In this document: positions 7,480 to 15,280 of the stretch, in pieces | Layout of the letters: the number at the start of each line of letters is the position of its first letter | Numbering within the stretch: position 1 is the first letter of the stretch | Assembly (NCBI RefSeq): GCF_014842025.1 | Contig: NZ_JACYUY010000018.1 | Span: forward strand, 17,329 to 81,328 | Source of the DNA: Massilia sp. CFBP 13721 | GTDB lineage: Bacteria > Pseudomonadota > Gammaproteobacteria > Burkholderiales > Burkholderiaceae_D | DNA: 64,000 nt | Direction: 5' to 3' | The notes under the pieces: model-generated | What the model was told of the DNA's origin: nothing | Seen by the model: only the letters and a program-made list of their open reading frames with translations | Databases searched by the model: none | Position numbers and translations under genes: made by a program

Positions 7480-10158
7480 AATGATGCCTCCTTCGAGCCG
7501 GTGTGACGGAGATCCTTGGATTGAACTGGGCTCTCGTCCAAACCTGCCGCTACGGTTGTGTCGACGGTTTGACTCACCACGTCCGGGTAGGCGAGCAGGC
7601 GTAAGGCATTAATCACCACCAGAATAGTAGAGCCTTCATGGAACAGGACGGCAGTGCCGATATTCAGGCCGAAGATCGTCGCCGGAATCAGGACGGCGAC
7701 CACGCCCAGGCTTACCCACAAATTCTGCTTGATCACGCGCCTGGTGCGACGCGACAGGCCGACCGCGAACGGCAGTTGGCTGAGATCGTCGCTCATCAAT
7801 GCAACATCGGCGGCCTCGAGTGCGACGTCCGAGCCGGCCGCGCCCATCGCAATGCCGACGGTCGCGTTCGCCATCGCGGGCGCATCGTTGACGCCGTCGC
7901 CGACCATGGCGACCTTGCCGTGGCGTTCGCGCAAAGCCTTGATTGCCTCGACTTTCTGTTCTGGCATCAGGTCGCCCTTGGCTTCGGTCAGGCCCACCGT
8001 GCGCGCGACGGCATCCGCCACCTGCTGATTGTCAGCCCGAGATCATCACCAGGCGTTCGATGCCAAGCTCCCGCAATTGCGCCATCACGCCGGGCGCCGC
8101 CGCACGCGGCGTGTCCATGACGCCGATGACCCCCAGGAAGCGCGAGCCCTTCCTGACGATCATCGTGGTGCGCCCCGACTGCACCAGCTTCTCGTTGGCA
8201 GCGGCTAATTCGGGTGGCAGCAGCATGCCGTCCAGCTCGCTGAACAGTACGGGCTTGGCAATATAGACAGTCTCGCCATCGACCGTTGCCTGGACACCGC
8301 GGGCGGTGAGGCCACGCACATCGTCGGCACGGACCGCAACAGTGACGGATTTGAGCCGGTCACGCCCGCCCTTGACGAGCGCCGATGCCAGCGGGTGGTC
8401 GCTATGCGACTCGACCGCCACGACCAAGGCCAGCAATTCGTCCTCGTTTGCACCACTCGCCGCGATCACGTCCGTCAGCTTCGGCCGCCCTTCGGTCAAG
8501 GTGCCGGTCTTGTCGAAGGCAATCGAATTGAGGCTGCCGAGGTTTTCCAGCGGGCCGCCCCCTTTTACCAGCACGCCGCTGCGCCCAGCCCGTGCCACGC
8601 CCGACAGCACGGCACTCGGCACCGAGATCGCCAGTGCACACGGGCTCGCGGCTACCAGCACCGCCATCGCGCGGTAGAAGCTGGCCGAAAACGGCTCGTC
8701 GATCACCAGGAAGGCGAGCATTAGCAATCCCACGAGCGCAAGGATGACCGGGACGAACACCCGTTCGAACTTGTCGGTGAATTGCTGGGTGGGCGAACGC
8801 TGTGCCTCGGCTTCCGCCACCATCTGCACGACGCGGGCCATGGTCGACTGCGACGCCAGGCGCGCAACCATGACTTCCATCGCGCCGGCGCCGTTGATGG
8901 TGCCGGCGAATACGCGGTTGGCTGCATCGACTCGGTCGAACGCGGTAATCGCGCTAGCCCCATCCTGGACCGGCGACTTGTCGACCGGGATACTCTCGCC
9001 GGTCACCGGCGCCTGGTTGACGCTGGATGTACCTTTGACGACGACGCCGTCGGCGGGCAAGCGTTCATTCGGCTTTACCAGCACGACGTCGCCTGGTGCG
9101 AGAGAAGCCACGGGAACCTCTTCCAGCTCCTCGCCACGCTTGCGCACTGCCGTTTCCGGAGCCAGCTTGGCAAGAGCCTCAATTGCTTGCCGCGCGCGCC
9201 CCATCGCAAAATGTTCCAGCGAGTGACCGAGGCTGAAAAGGAATAGTAATAATCCGCCTTCCGCCCAGTTTCCCAATGCGGCCGCGCCGGCGGCGGCGAC
9301 CAGCATCAGCGTATCGATTTCGAAGCGACGCGCGAGCAGGTTCTCGAGCGCTTCCTTGACGGTAAAGTAGCCTCCAAAGAAGTAGGCGTTAACATACAAA
9401 GCCTGCGGCAGCCAGTCGGGACCGGCATCGGCGCGATCGAGCAGCCAGCCAGCCAGCACGCAGACGCCGGCGATGAGGGCAAAAATGAGTTCGGTATGTT
9501 CGCCGAACACGCCGCCATGCGCATGCGTGTGTCCTGCGTGACCGCCCTTGTCATCGTGCGCATGTTTGTGCCCCGCATGCGCACCCTTTTGCCCATGCGC
9601 GTGGTCGTGACCGGCGTGACCGTGATCGTGCTCTCGATCGCCTATATGCTCGACCCCGCTTTTGGATCCGCGGCCGTGATCGTGAGCGCGTTCCATTTCC
9701 GCGCCCGTGTCGGTCAGTTCCGTACCAAGGGCGCCGACCAGCTCTTCCAGCCGCGTTCGCGCCACGGTGGCGCGCTCGTATTCGATACGAATCCTGCCAG
9801 AGGCAGATACCTCGGCCTCCAGCACGCCTGGGACCTGCCGCAAACGCTGCGAAAAGAGCCGCGCGCTGCGCGAGTGGAGCGGCGCAGGCGCGCAGCCGAC
9901 GTAGTGGGCGAACTTTTCGGTAAGCTGCGCACCGACAGCACTGACTAGTTCACGGAGCCGCGCCACTGTGATGAGGGACGGGTCATAGTGCAGGCACAGC
10001 AGGGGCGGCGATCCCTCTTGTTTCTTTATATGAACACGTTCCACTCCCGGACGGCCTGTCAGCAGGCCGACGAGCCGGTCGATGCAAGGATCGTGCGCAT
10101 CATCCACTTCGGGCAGGATCAACGGCAATTCAAGCCGCACTCGTTCCGATTGTTCCAT
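7476..10158 (-). pseudogene. P1B-4-type metal ATPase (Co/Zn/Fe class) split by a +1 frameshift
   Basis: Read from the ATG at 10158 (AGAGG upstream), the gene would encode about 893 residues, but a single extra base at about 8034 creates a TGA inside the SGDN hinge motif. The first frame ends ERLVMISG-stop. The second frame resumes QVADAVARTVG and runs to 7476. Features: an N-terminal soluble region with one metal-binding-like repeat, a long His-rich linker (about residues 155-218), the membrane motif SPC (ASPCALAIS) instead of CPC, DKTGT, GDGVNDAP, and HEGST in the last spans. SPC plus HEG(S/G)T is the P1B-4 signature (CoaT/CtpD type). It is coupled to the ZIP gene. The extra base may be real decay, a programmed shift or a sequencing error. 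Confidence 0.88.
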
Positions 10159-10638
10159 ATGACCTCTCGTTCCTGGGAAATTCCAGAATAATGCCGATAC
10201 TGGATATCGTCCGTATGCCAACGCACCGAGGCGGAATTGAAAAGCGACAACCCGGTCGACCGTTATGGTACGCAGGTACCAGGCACTGCTCCCATCGGTT
10301 GTCCTTGGGCTCGCCTTCGTCTTCCGGAAGAAGGACGCTCCTGCCGCACTGGGAGAGTCGGAAGATGCTGAGGAAACGGCCGTCAAGACACCGGGCAAAG
10401 TGGAAGGAATGCCGACTAAGCCCCGGGCCTGGTCGAGATGACAATGCAGCAAGTGCAGGGCGCCGAAATCGTCGTGGCACCTCGGTAGTGAGCATCGACA
10501 TTGCTTTGCCGAGTTGCGCAGCACCGCGCTCGCCGCGGGCAAGCGCCTTGGCCTGGCGCGCGTGACGTGCAAGCGCGAGAAGAAACTGTGGGATCACAGA
10601 GTCTCGGAGCAGCAAACCGGTCTCGGAGAGTTTTACCT
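10159..10638. other. 480-base gap with no convincing gene
   Basis: No gene is supported here. A short frame on the plus strand at 10265-10441 (58 residues, starting MVRRYQALLPSVVLG) has no ribosome binding site. The segment joins directly to the gmhA remnant at 10639 and is best seen as decayed sequence. Confidence 0.4.
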
Positions 10639-10755
10639 ATGAGCGCAGGACGGTATGCGAACCCGGTGCAGGCACTGCATATCAAGTTCATCCATATCCT
10701 GATTGAACTGGTCGAACGAGCTCACGTACTAGAAAACTACTCGCCGCCCAAATAG
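10639..10755 (+). pseudogene. 3' remnant of a second gmhA
   Basis: The 38 codons from ATG at 10639 match the last 37 residues of the GmhA at 3546: SAGRYANPVQALHIKFIHIL here against SAGRYADRVQELHIKVIHIL there, followed by IELVER and a closing NYSPPK against NYPPKG. The homology also holds at the DNA level and begins abruptly just before the ATG, so the first 160 codons have been lost. The Gln and His that bind zinc in GmhA are still present. This is a remnant, not a functional enzyme. Confidence 0.88.
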
Positions 10756-10808
10756 CAAACCGCGCTACATCGATTCAACGATGGAATAAAGGGCGTGCCA
10801 GTGTCCGA

Positions 10809-11231
10809 TCATTGCTGAAAATGCAGGACAGATGCGTCATCGATCAGTGCCTGGATTATCGGACAGCGTGCGCGGGAATGCTCGCTGTCGCAGCGAGCCA
10901 CCATTGAAGCGAGCGCTGTTTTCATCGCAAGTAGATCGCTCAATTTTTCCTCTACCATGGCAAGCTTTTTGACCGCCAGGCCGCGCGTTTCGACACAGGT
11001 CTGTGCCCCCTCCAGCTTGAGCAAGTTCGCAACTTCATCGAGCGTAAAGCCAAGAAGCTGTGCCCGCTTGATGAATCGAATCCGGCGTACGTCCTCTGCC
11101 CCATAGGTACGGTAGCCACTACACGGCCGCGCCGGCTCCTCAATCAAGCCACTTCGCTGATAGAACCGGACCGTCTCCACATTCACGCCCGCGGCACCGG
11201 CCAGGCGACTGATCGTCATTTTCTCAGGCAT
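10809..11231 (-). CDS. merR: MerR, mercury-responsive transcription regulator
   Basis: This 140-residue MerR protein has an N-terminal winged helix-turn-helix (ISRLAGAAGVNVETVRFYQR) and a long dimerisation helix. The three Hg(II)-binding cysteines of MerR are present at C79, C114 and C123, offset by three from Tn501 C82, C117 and C126, with the closing pattern RCDSEHSRARCPI. The start MPEKMTISRL at 11231 is preferred over the longer frame to 11276, because the extra codons would run over the mer operator. It is divergent from merT and should repress and activate the shared mer promoter. Confidence 0.93.
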   Translation of the reverse strand: MPEKMTISRLAGAAGVNVETVRFYQRSGLIEEPARPCSGYRTYGAEDVRRIRFIKRAQLLGFTLDEVANLLKLEGAQTCVETRGLAVKKLAMVEEKLSDLLAMKTALASMVARCDSEHSRARCPIIQALIDDASVLHFQQ

Positions 11232-11235
11232 GCAC

Positions 11236-11266
11236 TTGACTCCGTAGTTGTGTACGGAGTTTATCC
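11236..11266 (+). promoter_or_regulatory. mer operator-promoter
   Basis: The -35 TTGACT (11236-11241) and -10 TTATCC (11261-11266) are separated by 19 bases, the long spacer typical of MerR-activated promoters. Inside is a perfect dyad ACTCCGTA-N6-TACGGAGT (11239-11260). It lies between merR and merT. Confidence 0.9.
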
Positions 11267-11294
11267 TGTTTCGCACAACAGAATTGGAGCAGGC

Positions 11295-11639
11295 ATGGCA
11301 TTTGGAACAAAGGGATCGCTCGTCGCAGGAGTGTTGGCGGCGCTTGGCGCCTCGGCATGTTGCGCCGGTCCGCTCCTCCTCCTGTTGCTGGGTGTCGGCG
11401 GCGGCTGGGCGTCTCGCTTGATCGCCTTCGAACCTTATAGCCCTTATTTCACCGCGCTGACAGTGCTGTTTCTGGGCGCTGCTTTCTACAATTTGTACCT
11501 GCGTCGACGCGCTTGCGCCCCTGATGAAGCCTGTGCCACCGGCCGTGTCGTCAGGAATCAGCGCATCATGTTCTGGCTCGTCGCTGTTCCTGTAATGCTA
11601 TTGCTGACAATGCCCCTTTACGCCCCAATCTTTTATTGA
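11295..11639 (+). CDS. merT: MerT mercuric ion transport protein
   Basis: This 114-residue inner-membrane protein takes Hg(II) from MerP and carries it into the cytosol. It has three spans. The Cys pair in the first span is at C22-C23 (ASACCAGPL) and a second cytoplasmic pair is at C74 and C80 (RACAPDEAC), as in Tn501 MerT. GGAG lies six bases before the ATG at 11295. merP follows after 12 bases. With no merA in the operon, import by MerT would not be followed by the usual reduction, unless a reductase lies elsewhere. Confidence 0.94.
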   Translation: MAFGTKGSLVAGVLAALGASACCAGPLLLLLLGVGGGWASRLIAFEPYSPYFTALTVLFLGAAFYNLYLRRRACAPDEACATGRVVRNQRIMFWLVAVPVMLLLTMPLYAPIFY

Positions 11640-11651
11640 AAGGATTACCTG

Positions 11652-11927
11652 ATGCGTGGTTCCATATTGATTGCTGCTCTCCTGCTGGCTGGGTCGGCCT
11701 TGGCCGGCACGCCAGAAAAGCTCACGTTAAACGTGCAGAACATGACCTGTGCCACGTGCCCGATCACCGTCAAGAAGGCGCTCGAGCAAGTTGCCGGGGT
11801 GAGTGACGTGAAAGTCGATTTAGAGCAGAAGACGGCCACCGTGCACATGGATACCGACAAAGCCAATGCCTCGATGTTGACCAAAGCAACGACGGATGCA
11901 GGCTTTCCGTCGACTGTCAGGAAGTGA
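11652..11927 (+). CDS. merP: MerP periplasmic mercury-binding protein
   Basis: This 91-residue protein has a signal peptide (about residues 1-18, cut after SALA) and one heavy-metal-associated domain. The metal motif MTCATC has its cysteines at C33 and C36, the same positions as in the MerP precursor of Tn501. It binds periplasmic Hg(II) and hands it to MerT. It overlaps nothing; the next gene begins four bases after its stop. Confidence 0.95.
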   Translation: MRGSILIAALLLAGSALAGTPEKLTLNVQNMTCATCPITVKKALEQVAGVSDVKVDLEQKTATVHMDTDKANASMLTKATTDAGFPSTVRK

Positions 11928-11931
11928 CGCG

Positions 11932-12144
11932 ATGACTGGCGCAATACTTGAATCGGTCCTGACTTGCCCGCACTGCGAAGGAAGCAAGCAAGAAACCATG
12001 CCCACTGACGCATGCCAGTTTTTCTATAAATGCGAAACTTGCGCCGCCGTGTTGCGGCCGAAGCCTGGCGACTGTTGTGTCTTTTGCTCATATGGCACGG
12101 TGAAATGCCCTCCCATTCAGCTTGAGCGTCCTTGCTGCGGCTAA
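11932..12144 (+). CDS. GDCCVxC-domain small Cys-rich protein
   Basis: This 70-residue soluble protein contains the sequence GDCCVFCSYG (about 47-56), the hallmark of GDCCVxC-domain proteins, some of which are selenoproteins in other organisms. Here all positions are Cys codons, not TGA. Further CxxC pairs at C12/C15 and C34/C37 look like a zinc-ribbon. There is no signal peptide. It starts four bases after merP and so belongs to the mer operon, in the place where merC, merF or merA would usually be. A role as a cytosolic Hg-binding or thiol-transfer partner is an inference from position and cysteine content. Confidence 0.85.
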   Translation: MTGAILESVLTCPHCEGSKQETMPTDACQFFYKCETCAAVLRPKPGDCCVFCSYGTVKCPPIQLERPCCG

Positions 12145-12154
12145 GAGGCAAAAG

Positions 12155-12203
12155 CTTGGGCAGATTGAAAGCGCGCTGTGGACGCGCTCCAGACCTGCCC
12201 AGG
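12155..12203. terminator. nested inverted repeat between convergent operons
   Basis: Outer arms TGGGCAG (12157-12163) and CTGCCCA (12195-12201) enclose inner arms AGCGCG (12170-12175) and CGCGCT (12183-12188). It lies between the end of the mer operon and the end of the P1B-2 ATPase gene. There is no T-run, so a terminator role is only a guess. Confidence 0.35.
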
Positions 12204-12207
12204 AATG

Positions 12208-14643
12208 CTAGCCCCGGTTGCGGGCGTCTCCCGCCTTAAGCAGCCGCAGCCCGTTGAAGACCACGAGCAGGCTCGCTCCCATGTCTGCGAACACGGCCAT
12301 CCATAAGGTGGCCGAGCCGGTGATGGCCAGGACCAGGAACACTGCCTTGATCAGCAGGGCGGCGAGAATATTTTGCTTAAGGATGGCTGCCGTCTTTCTG
12401 CTCAAGCGGATGAACTGCGCAACCTTGCGCAGGTCGTCATCCATGAGCGCGACGTCAGCGGTTTCAATGGCGGTATCGGTACCCGCCGCACCCATCGCAA
12501 ATCCAATATCGGCCTTCACGAGCGCCGGCGCATCGTTGATGCCGTCGCCTACCATGCCGACGGTGCCGAATCGGGCAATTTCGTCATTAATGGCGGCGAG
12601 CTTATCCTCGGGTAGGAGGTTGCCGCGCGCGTCGTCGATGCCGACCTGCCGTGCGATCGCCGCGGCTGTCACCGCATTGTCGCCGGTCAGCATGATGGTT
12701 CGAATTCCCAGCTGATGCAGCTGGGCGATCGCTTCGCGGCTGGTTTCACGGATCGTATCGGCCACGCCGATGACAAGCAGCGGGGCCGTGGCGTCGCACA
12801 GGACAACCGCCGTCTTGCCTTCACCCTCCAGCCTGGACAGGACTGCTTCCGTCTCCGCGCTGCAAATGCCGAGCTCTTCCACTAGTCGGTGATTACCCAG
12901 GTAGTACCATTTGCCGCCGATCTGCCCTTTGGTGCCTCGTCCAGCCAGCGCCTCGAATTCGTTTACCGACGCGAGCGCGAGCTTGAGGTCTGAAGCTTGC
13001 CAATGGCGGCTGACCGCGGTCGATACCGGATGGTCTGAGCGGTCCGCAAGCGCTGCCGCGAGCTGCAGGTTGACTTGCGCATCGCCTTGCAGGGGCAGGA
13101 CGTCGGTCACTACTGGCTTGCCCTGGGTGATCGTGCCAGTTTTGTCCAGCGCGAGGGAGCGCAATTTGCCGCCCTGCTCCAGGTAAACGCCACCTTTGAT
13201 GAGGATGCCGGCTCGCGCCGCGGCGGCCAGGCCGCTGACGACCGTGACCGGGGTGGAGATTACCAGCGCACAGGGGCAGGCGATCACCAGTAGTACGAGC
13301 GCCTTGTAAATCCACGGCATCCATTCGGCGCCTATTAACAGTGGCGGAACAAAGGCCACGGCCAGTGCAATGGCGAACACGGCCGGCGTATAGATGCTCG
13401 AAAAGCGGTCGACGAAGCGTTGGGTAGGCGCGCGACTACCCTGCGCCTCCTCGACCGCCCGGATGATGCGCGACAGCGTCGAGTTGCTGTGCCCGGCGGT
13501 GACACGGTATTCAAAGGATCCGGTCTCGTTGATCGTGCCGGCGAATACCTTGTCCCCGACGATTTTGGGTACCGGCATGCTCTCGCCCGTGATCGGTGCC
13601 TGGTTGATCGAGGACTGGCCGGACGTAACTTCTCCGTCAAGGGCAATTCTTTCGCCCGGTGCGACGCGTGCCAGTGCACCGATTTGGACGCCGGCCGCTT
13701 CCTGTTCGGCCCAGCTGCCGTCCTCCTGGCGAATGCTGAGCCTGTCCGGCGTCAAACCCACAAGGCCCTGGATCGCGTTTCTCGCCCGGTCGAGCGAACG
13801 CGCCTCGATCACCTCGGCTACCGCGAACAGGACCATGACCATTGCCGCCTCGGGCCACTGACCGATCAGCACGGAGCCGGTGACCGCGATCGACATCAGG
13901 GCATTGATGTTGAGGTTGCGGTTCTTGAGCGCGATCCAGCCTTTTTTGTAGACGCCCAGGCCCGTCATCGCGAGTGCAAGTACCGACAGCAGGATGACTG
14001 GCCACCAGTTCTCATCGCCTGTCGTCCACGCGACGATCTCTGCACCTACCGCCGCAGCCAGTCCAAACGCGAGCATCGCCTGCTGTCGCTTCCGGGAAGC
14101 GGGAGCTGCCGTCGTGGCGCTTTCCTGCCCGGCAGTGATGACAACGGCTTGCATGCCGATCGAGGCAAGCGCGTCCTGGATGCCCGCCACCGGCCCGGTG
14201 TGCCTGACGCTCAGGCGGCGCTGGACAAGATTGAATTCGAGCTGTTCGACTTGGGGCATGGTCGACAGCTTCCCGCGGATGAGAGATTCTTCCGTAGGAC
14301 AATCCATGTTCTCGATCCGGAACACGGTGCCGGGAAGCGCCGCGCCGGTGTCAGAAGCGCTTTCGACCACGGGATCCATGCCAACCGCACGTACCGCTGC
14401 CAGAATGGACTCGGGGTCGGCGAGACTGTGCGCGACCTGCAGCCTGCGCTGTACAAGATTGAATGAAAGTTCTCCGACCCCGGGCAGACGCCCCAGTGCC
14501 TGGCGCAGTAGCCCCTCTTCGGTCGGACAATCCATTTGGTCGATGCGAATGACCAGCGAGCGGGTATGGGCTGAAGACAAGTCATTTACCAATGCGGCTG
14601 GCTCCGTTTGCGCGCAACACGATTTGGTCTGGCATTCCGACAT
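12208..14643 (-). CDS. P1B-2-type Zn/Cd/Pb-exporting ATPase
   Basis: This 811-residue P-type ATPase of the ZntA/CadA/PbrA group exports Zn(II), Cd(II) and Pb(II) from the cytosol. It has a Cys-rich N-terminus (SECQTKSCC) and two heavy-metal-associated domains with MDCPTEE motifs (C39 and C115). The membrane motif is CPC (IACPCALVIS), followed by DKTGT and GDGINDAP. The start is just before an operator shared with the divergent PbrR/CadR regulator, which should control it. The gene stands convergent to the mer operon. Substrate range is inferred from the P1B-2 motifs and the regulator. I give no symbol because zntA, cadA and pbrA cannot be told apart here. Confidence 0.93.
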   Translation of the reverse strand: MSECQTKSCCAQTEPAALVNDLSSAHTRSLVIRIDQMDCPTEEGLLRQALGRLPGVGELSFNLVQRRLQVAHSLADPESILAAVRAVGMDPVVESASDTGAALPGTVFRIENMDCPTEESLIRGKLSTMPQVEQLEFNLVQRRLSVRHTGPVAGIQDALASIGMQAVVITAGQESATTAAPASRKRQQAMLAFGLAAAVGAEIVAWTTGDENWWPVILLSVLALAMTGLGVYKKGWIALKNRNLNINALMSIAVTGSVLIGQWPEAAMVMVLFAVAEVIEARSLDRARNAIQGLVGLTPDRLSIRQEDGSWAEQEAAGVQIGALARVAPGERIALDGEVTSGQSSINQAPITGESMPVPKIVGDKVFAGTINETGSFEYRVTAGHSNSTLSRIIRAVEEAQGSRAPTQRFVDRFSSIYTPAVFAIALAVAFVPPLLIGAEWMPWIYKALVLLVIACPCALVISTPVTVVSGLAAAARAGILIKGGVYLEQGGKLRSLALDKTGTITQGKPVVTDVLPLQGDAQVNLQLAAALADRSDHPVSTAVSRHWQASDLKLALASVNEFEALAGRGTKGQIGGKWYYLGNHRLVEELGICSAETEAVLSRLEGEGKTAVVLCDATAPLLVIGVADTIRETSREAIAQLHQLGIRTIMLTGDNAVTAAAIARQVGIDDARGNLLPEDKLAAINDEIARFGTVGMVGDGINDAPALVKADIGFAMGAAGTDTAIETADVALMDDDLRKVAQFIRLSRKTAAILKQNILAALLIKAVFLVLAITGSATLWMAVFADMGASLLVVFNGLRLLKAGDARNRG

Positions 14644-14683
14644 GTCGACTCCTTGGGAAACTGTGTATAGTCACGTATTGAAC

Positions 14684-14704
14684 ACCCTGAAGTAGATACA
14701 GGGT
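14684..14704 (-). promoter_or_regulatory. PbrR/CadR operator of the Zn/Cd/Pb ATPase gene
   Basis: Dyad ACCCTG-N9-CAGGGT. Read on the minus strand, TTGACC (14707-14702) is the -35 with a 19-base spacer, the MerR-family layout. The same dyad recurs at 15217-15237 before the FTR1-type permease gene. Confidence 0.85.
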
Positions 14705-14736
14705 CAAGCACTAAATTAACATATCGGAACCGCTAC

Positions 14737-15165
14737 ATGAAAATTGGCGAACTTGCCAAGCGCTCAGCCTGCCCGGTCGAAACGATCCGCTATTACGAGC
14801 ATAGCGGCTTGCTTCCTCCGCCAGAACGCTTGCCAAACAACTATCGCGCCTATACCGAGAGTCACGCTGAACTTCTGCTGTTCATTCGGCACTGCCGTGC
14901 CTTGGACATGACGCTCGATGAGATCCGGATGCTGCTGGATTTTCGCGCCCATCCGGAACGGAACTGCATCGGCGTTAATGCCTTGCTCGATAAACACATC
15001 GGGCATGTAGTCGAACGTATTTCCGCATTGTCGGCATTGGAAGCACAGCTCCGGGAACTCAGGAGCCAGTGCCTCGCCACCGACAGCACGAGCACCTGCA
15101 AAATCCTGCAGGCGCTCGGCGCTGACCCATGCGCACCTCTTCCACCTGCCCCGTCGATCGGCTGA
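14737..15165 (+). CDS. PbrR/CadR-type MerR-family regulator (Pb/Cd)
   Basis: This 142-residue MerR-family protein has an N-terminal helix-turn-helix (MKIGELAKRSACPVETIRYY). Cysteines C77, C112 and C121 match the metal site of CadR and PbrR regulators, and two further cysteines (C12, C53) are near the DNA-binding domain. It is divergent from the P1B-2 ATPase and upstream of the FTR1-type permease, and both targets carry an ACCCTG-N9-CAGGGT operator. That is the arrangement of the pbr lead-resistance operons of Cupriavidus. Whether Pb or Cd is the main inducer cannot be decided from sequence. Confidence 0.9.
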   Translation: MKIGELAKRSACPVETIRYYEHSGLLPPPERLPNNYRAYTESHAELLLFIRHCRALDMTLDEIRMLLDFRAHPERNCIGVNALLDKHIGHVVERISALSALEAQLRELRSQCLATDSTSTCKILQALGADPCAPLPPAPSIG

Positions 15166-15213
15166 CTTCGCCCTGAGCGATGAGCATCAGCCCAAAAAAT
15201 ATAGCGGAAAGAC

Positions 15214-15244
15214 TTGACCCTGAAGCAGCTACAGGGTGTTAAAT
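15214..15244 (+). promoter_or_regulatory. PbrR/CadR-type promoter of the pbrT-like gene
   Basis: -35 TTGACC (15214-15219), 19-base spacer containing the dyad ACCCTG-N9-CAGGGT (15217-15237), and -10 TTAAAT (15239-15244). The layout is that of a MerR-family promoter. Confidence 0.85.
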
Positions 15245-15280
15245 GCCAGGCTCACCCAATACGAACACAAGTGTCTCCAT

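Noticed and set aside
10265..10441. 58-codon frame MVRRYQALLPSV... between the ATPase and the gmhA remnant
   Set aside because: No ribosome binding site and no recognised family; left as possible decayed sequence.
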